Below, in pieces: positions 17,688 to 25,495 of a stretch of 48,523 nucleotides of DNA (positions are counted from its first letter, which is position 1; each line of letters begins with the position of its first letter). Location: contig JAMPCE010000001.1 in assembly GCA_023666335.1 (NCBI GenBank), positions 1 to 48,523 of the forward strand, written 5' to 3'. The translations under genes and the position numbers were made by a program. This stretch comes from a bacterium (GTDB lineage Bacteria > Bacillota > Clostridia > Lachnospirales > Lachnospiraceae). A model generated the notes under the pieces. The model saw nothing but the letters and a program-made list of their open reading frames with translations. It made no database searches and had not been told where the DNA came from.

Positions 17688-17752
17688 TGTAAAATTCCCC
17701 TTTTACACTGAGCAGGCGATGGGCACTATGTCTTTCGCCTGCTCTTTCTTTC
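17688..17752 (+). ncRNA. candidate small RNA of about 65 nt
   Basis: Between the orphan promoter and a T-rich stretch lie two hairpins: GTAAAA/TTTTAC (about 17690-17707) and the ten-pair GAGCAGGCGA/TCGCCTGCTC (17710-17719 with 17735-17744), ending TTTCTTTC. No coding potential is evident. It may instead be the remnant of a lost gene's promoter next to a neighbour's terminator. Confidence 0.4.
17710..17752 (+). terminator. rho-independent terminator
   Basis: GAGCAGGCGA pairs with TCGCCTGCTC across a 15-base loop, followed by TTTCTTTC on the plus strand. It lies directly after the stop of the minus-strand ATPase remnant, where the tail is not T-rich. Confidence 0.65.
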
Positions 17753-18310
17753 AGGATAATAATATCCTGTCATTATCCATCTGCCTGCCGGCGTTTTTTC
17801 GAAATTCGGCGAGCAGGTCTTCTATGGTCAGCTTTTTTCGTTCTTCCCCGGAGGCGTGGAATACGATGCGCCCGCCGTCCATCATCAGCGTTCGGTTTCC
17901 CAGCGAAAGCGCCTGGCTCATATTGTGCGTGACCATCAGGCAGGTGATCCGTCGGTCGGCGATGATCTGTTTCGTGAGGGCGAGTACCTGATCTGCCGTA
18001 GCGGGATCCAGGGCGGCGGTGTGTTCGTCGAGGAGCAGGATCTTTGGGGTTACCATGGTCGCATCAGCAGCGTGAGCGCCTGCCTCTGTCCGCCGGAGAG
18101 AAGCCCTACCGGCTGTTTCATCCGGTCTTCCAGTCCCATGTGAAGGAGAGCGAGCTGCTCCCGGAATTTTGCCTTTTCCTTGGCGCTGATGCGGCTGAAA
18201 TAAGCGTGACTGGCGGTGGAAGCCCGCAGATAGGCGAGCGCCATATTTTCTTCGATCGTCATATGGGGCGCCGTTCCCTTTAAGGGATCCTGAAAGAGAT
18301 GCCCGATCAC
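17751..18310 (-). pseudogene. ABC transporter ATPase remnant (TrpZ-like), N-terminus lost and frameshifted
   Basis: The reading begins at VIGHLFQDPLKGTAP, the Q-loop region, so Walker A and the first third are missing. The signature LSGGQRQALTLLM is present, then a one-base loss near 18062 throws the frame; in the next frame it continues with Walker B (ILLLDEHTAALDP), the H-loop (MVTHNMSQALS) and a normal end MDNDRILLS. The first base of this remnant abuts the truncated substrate-binding gene at about 18311, out of frame by one. A permease gene, normally between the two, is gone. It cannot make a working ATPase. Confidence 0.8.
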
Positions 18311-18892
18311 TTATACTGTAGTCAAGGCCGATGGCTTCGGCGGTCTCCGTGTTGACGGTGGCAATGCCGTTGTCCATGGTCTGTACCGGCATGGAAGCGG
18401 GATCTGCGCCGTTTGCCAGAATTTCGACTACCATATCGGCGGTGGCGGTGCCAAGCTCTACATAGTTTACGCCGTAGCCCAGGAATGCGCCGTTTAAGGC
18501 AAAGGAATCTGCACCGGCGTAGTGGGGCACCTTTGCGTCGATGAACTTTTCATAGATGGCCAGTTCCGCCGTCATGACATTGTTGTCAGTGGGGGTAAAT
18601 ACAGCTTCCACACCGCCGGCGATCAGGGCGTCCGAGGTGCCGGTGATGTTGGAGCCGGGCGCGTCCATGGAAGCCACCAGCCCTGCGCTTACGGGGTCGG
18701 ATACCGCGGAGAAGACCACCGGGATCAGGGAGCCGTCCGCCCGCTCATTTTCCGCGGTGGCGTTCTGCATGACCATGGCGGTGGGCGTTGCCACCGGGAC
18801 GATGATATCTACTTCAGAAGCGATCAGATCGGTTGCGATCTGGTTCATGGTGGTGGCGTCCGCCTGCCCGTTGTAGGTGTAATCCTTATATA
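18311..18892 (-). pseudogene. ABC substrate-binding protein remnant (TrpX-like), central and C-terminal part
   Basis: The frame reads KDYTYNGQADATTMNQIAT onward and matches the PF04392-type substrate-binding proteins of T-box-controlled ABC systems. GSNITGTSDAL runs straight into IAGGVEAVFTPTDNN; family members usually have some 60-70 residues between these points, so an in-frame deletion is likely. The end AEAIGLDYS is cut and joined to the ATPase remnant. A stop codon separates it from its own N-terminal part. Confidence 0.75.
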
Positions 18893-19224
18893 TAGAAAGT
18901 GACGCCCAGCTCTGCGCTCTTTTTGTCCAGCTCTTCCTGTACTGCGGCGACGATCTGGTTTAAGGATGCGTCGTCTACATACTGGACGATGCCCACCTTG
19001 TAAGAAGCTCTGGCGGCAGCGCCATTTTCTACGGGCGTTGCAGATTCGCTTTCCGCGTCTGTATCCGCGTCGCTTGTGTCAGCGTCCGCATCTGTGTTTG
19101 TGTTGGCGGCTGTGTCCGCATTCGTACTGCCTGCGCCTGCATTGTCAGCGCCTGCGCCGCAGCCCGTGAGGGCAGAAGCCGTAACAGCCGCTGCCAGTAA
19201 CAGGGTCAGAGTTTTCTTTTTCAT
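18886..19224 (-). pseudogene. ABC substrate-binding protein remnant, lipoprotein N-terminus
   Basis: A signal sequence with lipobox ALTGC (cysteine near residue 22), a Thr/Asp/Ala-rich linker and the first binding-domain segment YKVGIVQYVDDASLNQIVAAV. It stops at VTFYI inside a (TA)4 repeat; one more TA unit, or two fewer, would restore the frame into the next remnant. The ribosome site AGAGGAGG and ATG are intact, and a truncated T-box leader lies upstream. Confidence 0.78.
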
Positions 19225-19253
19225 AATCGTGTCCTCCTCTAAAAAATTTAATA

Positions 19254-19345
19254 AATAAAAAAAACCATCCCAAGCCGATGCTTGAGACGGTAATAAACAG
19301 AAGTTATTATCGCGGTACCACTCAATTTGAACGGGAAACGCCTTC
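19254..19345 (-). promoter_or_regulatory. 5'-truncated T-box leader (antiterminator and terminator only)
   Basis: On the minus strand the T-box core TGAGTGGTACCGCG occupies 19324-19311, preceded by a small stem (CGGGAA/TTCCCG) and followed by a strong terminator: GCTTGAGACGG (19280-19290) pairs with CCATCCCAAGC (19265-19275), then eight Ts. The long specifier stem I that should lie further upstream is absent; those bases are instead the promoter of the divergent toxin-antitoxin operon. T-boxes sense uncharged tRNA; with no specifier the amino acid cannot be read, though tryptophan is the usual one for this transporter type. Confidence 0.82.
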
Positions 19346-19405
19346 CCGATCCGCTCATTCCATATACGGTCATATCATTTTTCGAAAAATTCATCGAATC
19401 TTCTG

Positions 19406-19434
19406 TTGAACGAACGGATAGACTATGTTATGAT
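19406..19434 (+). promoter_or_regulatory. sigma-A promoter of the toxin-antitoxin operon
   Basis: TTGAAC at 19406-19411, a 17-base spacer and TATGAT at 19429-19434 with TGT before it (extended -10). Confidence 0.65.
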
Positions 19435-19468
19435 AATTGTATCAGTTTTATGGAAAGGTTGTGGTGAT

Positions 19469-19735
19469 ATGCTGACAATTGCACCTGTTTCGGATTTGAG
19501 AAATTATGGCACTGTTTTGGAAAAAGTATCTGTCGGTTCGCCTGTATATTTAACACGGAACGGACACGGCGTATACAGTATCCGGGATATGAAGGATGAG
19601 GAAAACTTCCAGAAAGCGGAGGCTATGATTCAGTTGATGTGTGAGCTGAATGCCGGTATCCGCTCCGCAGAAGAGGAAGGCTGGATTTCGGAAGAGGATT
19701 TCCGTAATCATTTCAAGCACAGAAGGAATAGCTGA
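19469..19735 (+). CDS. Phd/YefM-family antitoxin
   Basis: An 88-aa protein starting MLTIAPVSDLRNYGTVLEKVS, the typical Phd/YefM DNA-binding N-terminus, with PVYLTRNGHGVYSIRDM as the second strand pair and an acidic helical C-terminus that would wrap the toxin. The open frame extends to 19406, but that stretch is the promoter. The stop TGA shares its last base with the toxin's ATG, the usual coupled arrangement in which the antitoxin also represses the operon. Confidence 0.85.
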   Translation: MLTIAPVSDLRNYGTVLEKVSVGSPVYLTRNGHGVYSIRDMKDEENFQKAEAMIQLMCELNAGIRSAEEEGWISEEDFRNHFKHRRNS

Positions 19736-20061
19736 TGATAGAATACAGAATCCGTTATACACCGGAAGCAATACGCGATATGGATGCAGTATGGGATGGT
19801 GTGTATGAGGCGTCGAAAGAGCCTGATGTTGCAGATCGGTATGTGAATGATTTTATGGAAGAGATGGAAAAGAAAAAACAATTTCCGCTTTCCGGGGTAC
19901 CGCTTTTATACAAAGGGCTCTTTACCGGTTTTTATGTTGTTCATTTCAAAAAATATAAAGCCTTTTATCGCGTGAATGACAGTTATATCGAAGTGATCAG
20001 AATCATTATGGAAAAGATGGATTACATGAAAATACTGTTTGAGGAATCGAATGCAGACTGA
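19735..20061 (+). CDS. RelE/ParE-family toxin
   Basis: A 108-aa protein with the ParE pattern: YRIRYTPEAIRDMDAVWDGVYE at the N-terminus and a C-terminal FYRVNDSYIEVIRIIMEKMDY strand pair. Length and position directly after a Phd antitoxin fit type II modules. Whether it is a gyrase poison (ParE) or an mRNA endonuclease (RelE) cannot be settled; the sequence looks closer to ParE. Composition is AT-rich relative to flanking core genes, consistent with transfer. Confidence 0.85.
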   Translation: MIEYRIRYTPEAIRDMDAVWDGVYEASKEPDVADRYVNDFMEEMEKKKQFPLSGVPLLYKGLFTGFYVVHFKKYKAFYRVNDSYIEVIRIIMEKMDYMKILFEESNAD

Positions 20062-20308
20062 TTTAGCAGAAATCCAGAGCTTATGCGATAAAAATTTATA
20101 GAGTGGATTGATTTCAATCGAGGTCAAACTGAAAAGAGCATTTGCAGAAATGAGAAAAATAAACCGCACAGCTGTGTGATCGAACGGGTTGTGAAATAGG
20201 TTAAGTTTTCCTTAAGAATCATATCGTTATTTTTTTAAGAAATGCAGTTTACTATGAATGAGAATGGTAGTGAATGCAGTCAAACATAGTAAAGTGTGGG
20301 AGGACGAT
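20062..20308 (+). other. AT-rich gap with TTAAG direct repeats
   Basis: No gene seen in these 247 bases. TTAAG occurs at 20201-20205 and 20212-20216 (11-base pitch) and again at 20235-20239, a spacing typical of OmpR-type response-regulator boxes. A self-complementary CACAGCTGTG lies near 20167. Promoter elements for the subtilase are not clear. Confidence 0.3.
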
Positions 20309-21262
20309 ATGAGAAGAAAAGGGAAAAGGGCAGGAATTATTCTATTGATAGTAACTTTGGTTATTTCAATGGCGGGCAATGTTTATCTGCTCTATCGTTT
20401 TTCCCGTAATCGAATTTGGAATATTCATTTTCCAGATGTTAATTTGAGGGAAACTTATGATTCTATCCATAACGTAAAAAAGGCGCAGGAGATTAGTACA
20501 GGAAAGGACGTCAAGGTGGGAATTTTAGACTGGGGATTTGCTTTTGCCGATTATGGTGGGCTTTATGCTGGCGGCAGGGATTTTACAACTTACAGTTATC
20601 ATGAGGATAATTTTAACCATACTGCGGAACATGGATTCTGGATGGCGCAGACATTGAAGGAGATAGCGCCGGATGTATCTGTATATGCGCTGGGGACCTA
20701 TTGTCCGGATAGTGAAGATGCGTGGGTGGATGCTATGATCGAGGCAATCGATTGGGCGATGGAAAAGGAGATTGATATTCTCACACTTTCGCATGAGCAG
20801 CTATCCGATCAAAACCGTCCACGTTTTGATGAGGCGGTAAATAAAGCGATTGAAAGCGGCATTGTAACTACCTTTATTCATTATGACAATCCTGATAATA
20901 TACTTCCATGGGGTATTTGGAGTGAGACGGGTGAGGAATATTATCAAAGAGCAGCGGATATCAATATTTTTCCATACGATTATAATACGCTGTTTTTGAA
21001 TGATTATACAGATGCGGTTATACAGGCAGATTTTGACAAAACATATAAATCGCAGCTGTTTACATCGGTTTCTTCTATGTCGGTAGTTACGGCGGGCGGT
21101 GTTGCGCTTTTAATGGAAATTGATCATACTCTCACGCCGTCGCAATATAAAGAAATTCTGGTCAGAACCAGCAGGCCGCTGGAGTACGAAGGGGAATTCG
21201 CAGAGCATGTGATGGATTTGGAGGCTGCCGTACGGTATTTACAGGAGAAGACTATTGAATAA
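20309..21262 (+). CDS. membrane-anchored divergent S8 (subtilisin-like) protease
   Basis: A 317-aa protein with an N-terminal membrane anchor (residues about 9-29) and an extracytoplasmic subtilase domain. The triad can be aligned: Asp74 in VGILDWG, His108 in AEHGFWMAQTL, and Ser256 in SVSSMSVVTAGGVALL, which replaces the standard GTSMATPHVAG; Asn194 in HYDNP fits the oxyanion site. The Pro after Ser is lost and there is no propeptide of usual size, so activity or specificity may be unusual. GGGAGG at 20298-20303 supports the ATG at 20309 over the frame's first ATG at 20258. Base composition is clearly more AT-rich than the neighbours, suggesting acquisition. The 15 of 16 palindrome at 20350 lies in the anchor region. 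Confidence 0.72.
   Translation: MRRKGKRAGIILLIVTLVISMAGNVYLLYRFSRNRIWNIHFPDVNLRETYDSIHNVKKAQEISTGKDVKVGILDWGFAFADYGGLYAGGRDFTTYSYHEDNFNHTAEHGFWMAQTLKEIAPDVSVYALGTYCPDSEDAWVDAMIEAIDWAMEKEIDILTLSHEQLSDQNRPRFDEAVNKAIESGIVTTFIHYDNPDNILPWGIWSETGEEYYQRAADINIFPYDYNTLFLNDYTDAVIQADFDKTYKSQLFTSVSSMSVVTAGGVALLMEIDHTLTPSQYKEILVRTSRPLEYEGEFAEHVMDLEAAVRYLQEKTIE
20350..20365. repeat. 16-bp palindrome, one mismatch (AGTAAC-TTTG-GTTATT)
   Basis: A 15 of 16 copy of the dispersed motif inside the membrane-anchor codons of the subtilase. The AT-rich context makes chance more likely here than elsewhere. Confidence 0.45.
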
Positions 21263-21342
21263 AAATTTCAAAACGCATATAATATTGGCACACGGACAAA
21301 ACAGAAAAAGTTTATGTAATAGATGGAAATTGGGAAAGGATT

Positions 21343-21351
21343 TGTTAGAAT
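21343..21351 (+). promoter_or_regulatory. candidate extended -10 promoter of the S4-domain gene
   Basis: TG at 21343-21344, one base, then TAGAAT at 21346-21351. No good -35 box is seen at 17 bases. A G10 tract starts 10 bases after it, where transcription should begin. Confidence 0.4.
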
Positions 21352-21361
21352 AGGTATGCAA

Positions 21362-21390
21362 GGGGGGGGGGCTATGGCGACATAGCCCTG
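21362..21390 (+). repeat. G10 tract with hairpin in the leader of the S4-domain gene
   Basis: Ten Gs at 21362-21371; the last three plus CTATG pair with CATAGCCC around a GCGA loop (eight-pair stem, 21369-21388). It lies 44 bases before the start codon. Confidence 0.7.
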
Positions 21391-21414
21391 ATTCCATTTT
21401 AAGCGGAGGAAATC

Positions 21415-22191
21415 ATGGCAGTCACAGAGGGAAAAGACTTACAGCAGTTAAAGAACCGTCTGATCGAGCTTGCGGATAAGGCATATACGAGAAACTGCTA
21501 TACCTATACGCCGTTTTTGGGGCTTGCTGAACAGCAGGCTTACTATGCGGTGGAGCGGGAAACAGCGTATGCTGGCTGCCGGATGGAGGGCGGGTCGCCC
21601 CTGTGCGAGCGGAAGATCATCCGTTTCGGAGATCCGGGCTACGAGGAGGCGTTTCCCATCGCGGCGGTGAGGATATTCCCGAAAACGCCGAAATTTGCGG
21701 AAAACCTCACGCACCGTGACTTTCTCGGGGCGGTCATGAATCTGGGGATCGAGCGGGACGTCGTGGGCGATCTGTTCGTGGACGCCGACAAGGAGCGTGG
21801 CGCGCTGTTGTTCTGCCATGAGAACATTGCCGGATATCTCATGGAGAATCTGGAGCGGGTCCGGCACACGAACGTGGCATGCAAGCGGGAGGAGGGGGAA
21901 CTGGCTCTGCAGGGCGCAGAGCCGGAGCGGATCACGCTTACCGCCGCATCCGCCAGGACAGACGGCGTGATCGCAAAACTTTACCACCTTTCGCGCAGCG
22001 ACAGTCAGGAGCTGTTCCGCACGGGGCGGATCTTTGTCAACGGGATCCTTGCAGAGAATGAAGGACGGCAGTTGAAAGAGGGCGACGCCGTCACCGTGCG
22101 GGGGTTCGGAAAATTTATCTTTTACGGAGCGGGCGGCGTCAGCAAAAAGGGAAAAGAGCGGCTTAGTGTGGGCGTCTACGGGTTGCGGTAG
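21415..22191 (+). CDS. YlmH-like S4-domain RNA-binding protein
   Basis: A 258-aa protein of the YlmH family, cytoplasmic RNA-binding proteins linked in Firmicutes to the cell-division cluster and to rescue of stalled ribosomes. The N-terminal domain contains FLGLAEQQAYYAVERE and the central HRDFLGAVMNLGIERDVVGDL typical of the family; a C-terminal S4 domain (residues about 182-245) shows HLSRSDSQELFRTGRIFVNG. Here it is not in a division cluster but stands alone before the M16 protease. AGCGGAGG at 21401-21408 supports the ATG. Its leader holds the G10 tract. Confidence 0.82.
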   Translation: MAVTEGKDLQQLKNRLIELADKAYTRNCYTYTPFLGLAEQQAYYAVERETAYAGCRMEGGSPLCERKIIRFGDPGYEEAFPIAAVRIFPKTPKFAENLTHRDFLGAVMNLGIERDVVGDLFVDADKERGALLFCHENIAGYLMENLERVRHTNVACKREEGELALQGAEPERITLTAASARTDGVIAKLYHLSRSDSQELFRTGRIFVNGILAENEGRQLKEGDAVTVRGFGKFIFYGAGGVSKKGKERLSVGVYGLR

Positions 22192-22228
22192 ATAATTTTA
22201 CCAAAGGGTGATATACTATTAAATAATC

Positions 22229-22428
22229 GCGAAACGCATTTATGGTTAATGATATTGTACAAATAGTATAATCAACGCAGACGCGCTTGCGCTCCATTCC
22301 GAACGTAGTGGTACTAGACTCGGGAGTTGCCGTGCAACTCCAAACCTCGTCAAGTACCAACGTTCTGCAAGGGTCTGCTTATGATTATACTATTTGCACA
22401 ATTATTTCAGCGCTTTGAAGCGTTTCGC
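22229..22428 (+). ncRNA. branched structured element A, copy 1
   Basis: A 200-base stretch that folds on itself. Outer stem GCGAAACGC (22229-22237) with GCGTTTCGC (22420-22428); long stem AAATAGTATAATCA (22261-22274) with TGATTATACTATTT (22381-22394), all paired; GCAGAC with GTCTGC; a GCG-CTTG-CGC hairpin; GAACGT with ACGTTC; TGGTACT with AGTACCA; and an apical GGAGTTGC/GCAACTCC hairpin. Copy 2 at 28356 keeps the fold with compensatory changes. It fills the gap between the S4 gene and the M16 protease. Strand is assigned by the neighbouring genes and is not certain. Confidence 0.7.
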
Positions 22429-22465
22429 ATACATCTAATAATGTGGGCAGAGGAGAAGGACGAGC

Positions 22466-25387
22466 ATGAATTTAGAAAAGATGGAAGCATATACGATTTT
22501 GGGGAGGCAGCGGATCGAAGAACTGAGATCGGACGGGTATCTCTTAAAGCATAAAAAGACGGGAGCGCGGGTGGCGCTTCTTTCCAATGATGATGAGAAC
22601 AAAGTGTTCTACATCGGTTTCCGCACGCCCCCGAAAGACAGCACGGGGGTTGCGCACATCATCGAGCACACGGTGCTGTGCGGTTCCGAGAAATACCCGA
22701 TCAAAGATCCTTTCATCGAGCTGGCGAAAGGTTCCTTAAATACATTCTTAAACGCTATGACGTATCCCGACAAGACGGTCTATCCGGTGGCGAGCTGCAA
22801 TGACAAGGATTTTCAGAATCTGATGGACGTGTATCTGGATGCGGTGTTTCATCCGAACATCTACCGCGAAGAGAAGATCTTCCAACAGGAGGGCTGGCAC
22901 TATGAGCTTTCGGACAAAGACGACGATCTGACGATCAACGGCGTGGTCTACAATGAGATGAAAGGTGCTTTTTCCTCCCCTGACGACGTGCTGTACCGGG
23001 AGATTATGAATTCCCTCTACCCCCACACCTCTTACGGGGTAGAGTCGGGCGGCGATCCCGACGTGATTCCGGAACTGACCTACGAGGGCTTTTTGGAGTT
23101 TCACAGAAAATACTACCATCCCTCCAACAGCTATCTCTATCTCTACGGCGATATGGATATGGAGGAGAAATTAGACTATATCGACAGAGAATATCTGTCA
23201 AAGTATGAGGCGCTCTCCGTGGATTCCGCGCTTTTGTCGGAGCCTGCTTTTCGGGAAACGGCGGTGGTGGAGAAAGAGTATCCCATCATGGAGAGCGAAT
23301 CGGAGGCGGCAAACACCTATCTGTCCTACAATGTCTGTCTGGGGGAAGCCCTTTCCGGCAAGGTGAACCGCGGCTTTCAGGCGCTGGCGGATGCGGTGGT
23401 CGGCGCGCCGGGCGCACCCGTGCGGAAAGCCCTGTTGGATGCGGGGATCGGCACGGATATCAGCAGTTTCTGCGAGGCGGATGTGAAACAGCCCTATTTT
23501 TCCATCGTGGCAAAGAACGCGGAGCGGGAGCAGCGGGATGACTTTGTGCGCATCATCGAGGAGACTTTTACGTCGCTTGTCAATGACGGCGTCGAGAAAA
23601 AGGCGCTGGCGGCGGCGCTGAATCATGACGAGTTTGCCTACAGAGAGGCGGACTACGGTTCTTATCCGAAAGGGCTGATGTACGGCTTACAGATGTTTGA
23701 GACATGGCTTTATGACGAGAACAGACCCTTTGACTATCTGGAGCTGGGGGAGACTTACGGGATCCTCAAGCAGGAAGTGGAGACCTCCTATTACGAGGAG
23801 CTTCTGCGGGATCTTGTGCTGGAAAATCCGCACAAGAGCATCGTGGTCGTGCGTCCGGTGAAAGGGTTGACCGGGAAAAAGGAGAAAGCGCTGGCGGGGC
23901 GTCTTGCGGCGAAAAAGGAAGCCATGTCCGAAGAAGAAATAACAAGTGTTATTGAAGAGACAAAAGCGCTTGCCGCTTATCAGGAGACGCCGGATCGACC
24001 GGAGGATCTGGCAAAGATCCCGCTCCTTTCCCGAGAAGATATCGGAAAATGTGCGCGCGGCTACAAAAACGAGGAGAAAAAGGCGGGGGATACCACGCTT
24101 TTGTATCACGAGGTCTACACGAACGGCATCGGCTATCTGCGGTTTCTCTTTGATCTGAAACAGGTGCCGGAGGAGCTTTTCCCTTATGTGGGGCTGCTGC
24201 AGGTGATGATCGGTCTGGTGGATACGGAGAAACGCTCGTACAGCGAACTGTACAACGAGATCCATTTGCAGACGGGCGGCATCGCGCCGGCGGTGAATGT
24301 CTATACCAGTGCAGACGATCTGGGAAGCTATCGGCTGACTTTCGACCTCAAGGTGAAGACACTGTACGAGAATCTGCCGAAAGCGTTTGCGCTGGCGGAG
24401 GAGATATTGACTGAATCGGTCTATGTAAATGAGAAAAGACTGCTCGAACTGGTGGCGGAGAACCGCTCCGACAAGCAGGCGCAGATGATGTCCGCCGGGC
24501 ATTCGCTGGCGGCGGGGCATGCGCTTTCCTATCTGTCGAAGCAGGCGTGGCTGATGGACCGCGTGAACGGTCTTTCCTTTTATCGGCTGTTGGAGGAACT
24601 GGAACAGGATTTCGACAACAAAAAACAGGAACTTTCCGAGAAGATGGAACGGCTGGTGCGTTATATCTTCCGGCGGGAAAATCTGATGGTGGACTATACG
24701 GCGGAGCGCAAGGGTCTTGCGGGGATCGAGCCTTTGATCGAGAGCCTGAAAGACAAGCTTTATCGGGAGCCGGTGCAGGGCGCGCCCTGTGAGCCGAAGC
24801 CGGAAAAGAAGAACGAGGGCCTGATGAGCGCCGCGCAGATCCAGTATGTGTGCAGGGCGGGCAACTATGCGAATAAAGGGCTTTCCTACACGGGGGCGCT
24901 GCGGGCGCTGAAAGTGGTGATGAGCTACGAATATCTCTGGATGCAGGTGCGCGTGAAAGGCGGCGCTTACGGCTGCATGTGCCAGTTTGGAAAGACCGGA
25001 GAGAGTTATTTTGTCTCCTACCGGGATCCGAATCTGGAAAAGACGATCGAGGTCTACGAGAAAGCGGCGGACTTTGTGGAGGGATTTACCGTGGACGAGC
25101 GCACCATGACGCAGTATATCATCGGGGCGGTCAGCGCTCTGGATACGCCCATGACGCCGCAGGCGTACGGCACTTATTCGCTGGCGGGGTATCTGACGGG
25201 CTTTTCCGAAGAGCGGGTGCAGCGGGAGCGCGATGAACTGCTGTCCGCCGACCAGAAGACGATCCGGGGACTTGCTGCTTACATCCGCGCCTTTATGGAA
25301 GACGACTGCCTGTGCGTGGTGGGCAATGAGGAGAAGATCAAGGAGCAGAAAGAGCGTTTCGGCTCGCTGGAATATTTGATTCATTAA
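22466..25387 (+). CDS. M16C zinc metalloprotease, PreP/Cym1-like
   Basis: A 973-aa peptidase of the presequence-protease (M16C) type, which degrades unstructured peptides inside a two-halved chamber. The inverted zinc motif HIIEH (His64, Glu67, His68) is followed by the distal ligand region NEMKGAFSSPDDVL near residue 162; the C-terminal half repeats the fold without a zinc site and ends with the substrate-binding R/Y region (VRVKGGAYGCMCQFG near residue 830). Full family length, no signal peptide, so cytoplasmic. Element A copy 1 occupies its leader. The palindrome AATAACAAGTGTTATT lies inside the coding region at 23938 and encodes ITSVI. Confidence 0.9.
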   Translation: MNLEKMEAYTILGRQRIEELRSDGYLLKHKKTGARVALLSNDDENKVFYIGFRTPPKDSTGVAHIIEHTVLCGSEKYPIKDPFIELAKGSLNTFLNAMTYPDKTVYPVASCNDKDFQNLMDVYLDAVFHPNIYREEKIFQQEGWHYELSDKDDDLTINGVVYNEMKGAFSSPDDVLYREIMNSLYPHTSYGVESGGDPDVIPELTYEGFLEFHRKYYHPSNSYLYLYGDMDMEEKLDYIDREYLSKYEALSVDSALLSEPAFRETAVVEKEYPIMESESEAANTYLSYNVCLGEALSGKVNRGFQALADAVVGAPGAPVRKALLDAGIGTDISSFCEADVKQPYFSIVAKNAEREQRDDFVRIIEETFTSLVNDGVEKKALAAALNHDEFAYREADYGSYPKGLMYGLQMFETWLYDENRPFDYLELGETYGILKQEVETSYYEELLRDLVLENPHKSIVVVRPVKGLTGKKEKALAGRLAAKKEAMSEEEITSVIEETKALAAYQETPDRPEDLAKIPLLSREDIGKCARGYKNEEKKAGDTTLLYHEVYTNGIGYLRFLFDLKQVPEELFPYVGLLQVMIGLVDTEKRSYSELYNEIHLQTGGIAPAVNVYTSADDLGSYRLTFDLKVKTLYENLPKAFALAEEILTESVYVNEKRLLELVAENRSDKQAQMMSAGHSLAAGHALSYLSKQAWLMDRVNGLSFYRLLEELEQDFDNKKQELSEKMERLVRYIFRRENLMVDYTAERKGLAGIEPLIESLKDKLYREPVQGAPCEPKPEKKNEGLMSAAQIQYVCRAGNYANKGLSYTGALRALKVVMSYEYLWMQVRVKGGAYGCMCQFGKTGESYFVSYRDPNLEKTIEVYEKAADFVEGFTVDERTMTQYIIGAVSALDTPMTPQAYGTYSLAGYLTGFSEERVQRERDELLSADQKTIRGLAAYIRAFMEDDCLCVVGNEEKIKEQKERFGSLEYLIH
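23938..23953. repeat. 16-bp palindrome AATAAC-AAGT-GTTATT (perfect)
   Basis: A perfect motif copy inside the M16 protease gene, identical in all 16 bases to the copy at 25561. Both encode ITSVI in codons (ATA, ACA, AGT, GTT, ATT) rarely used nearby. Confidence 0.78.
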
Positions 25388-25495
25388 AATACATCCGTTG
25401 TTTAATTGCGATGCAACTTTTTCTTTCGACGAAAGGTATTTTGTACAGAAGCGGAAAAGCGGATACAAATGCTTTCGGGAAAGGGAGGAACGATT

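Noticed and set aside
19281-19310. Near-match to the 16-bp palindrome (AATAAA...GTTATT)
   Set aside because: Spacing is five, not four, and it is explained by the T-box antiterminator stem.
23687-25468. 593-codon open frame on the minus strand opposite the M16 protease
   Set aside because: It has no ribosome site or recognisable domain and mirrors a well-supported gene; the frame is kept open by the codon bias of the plus strand.
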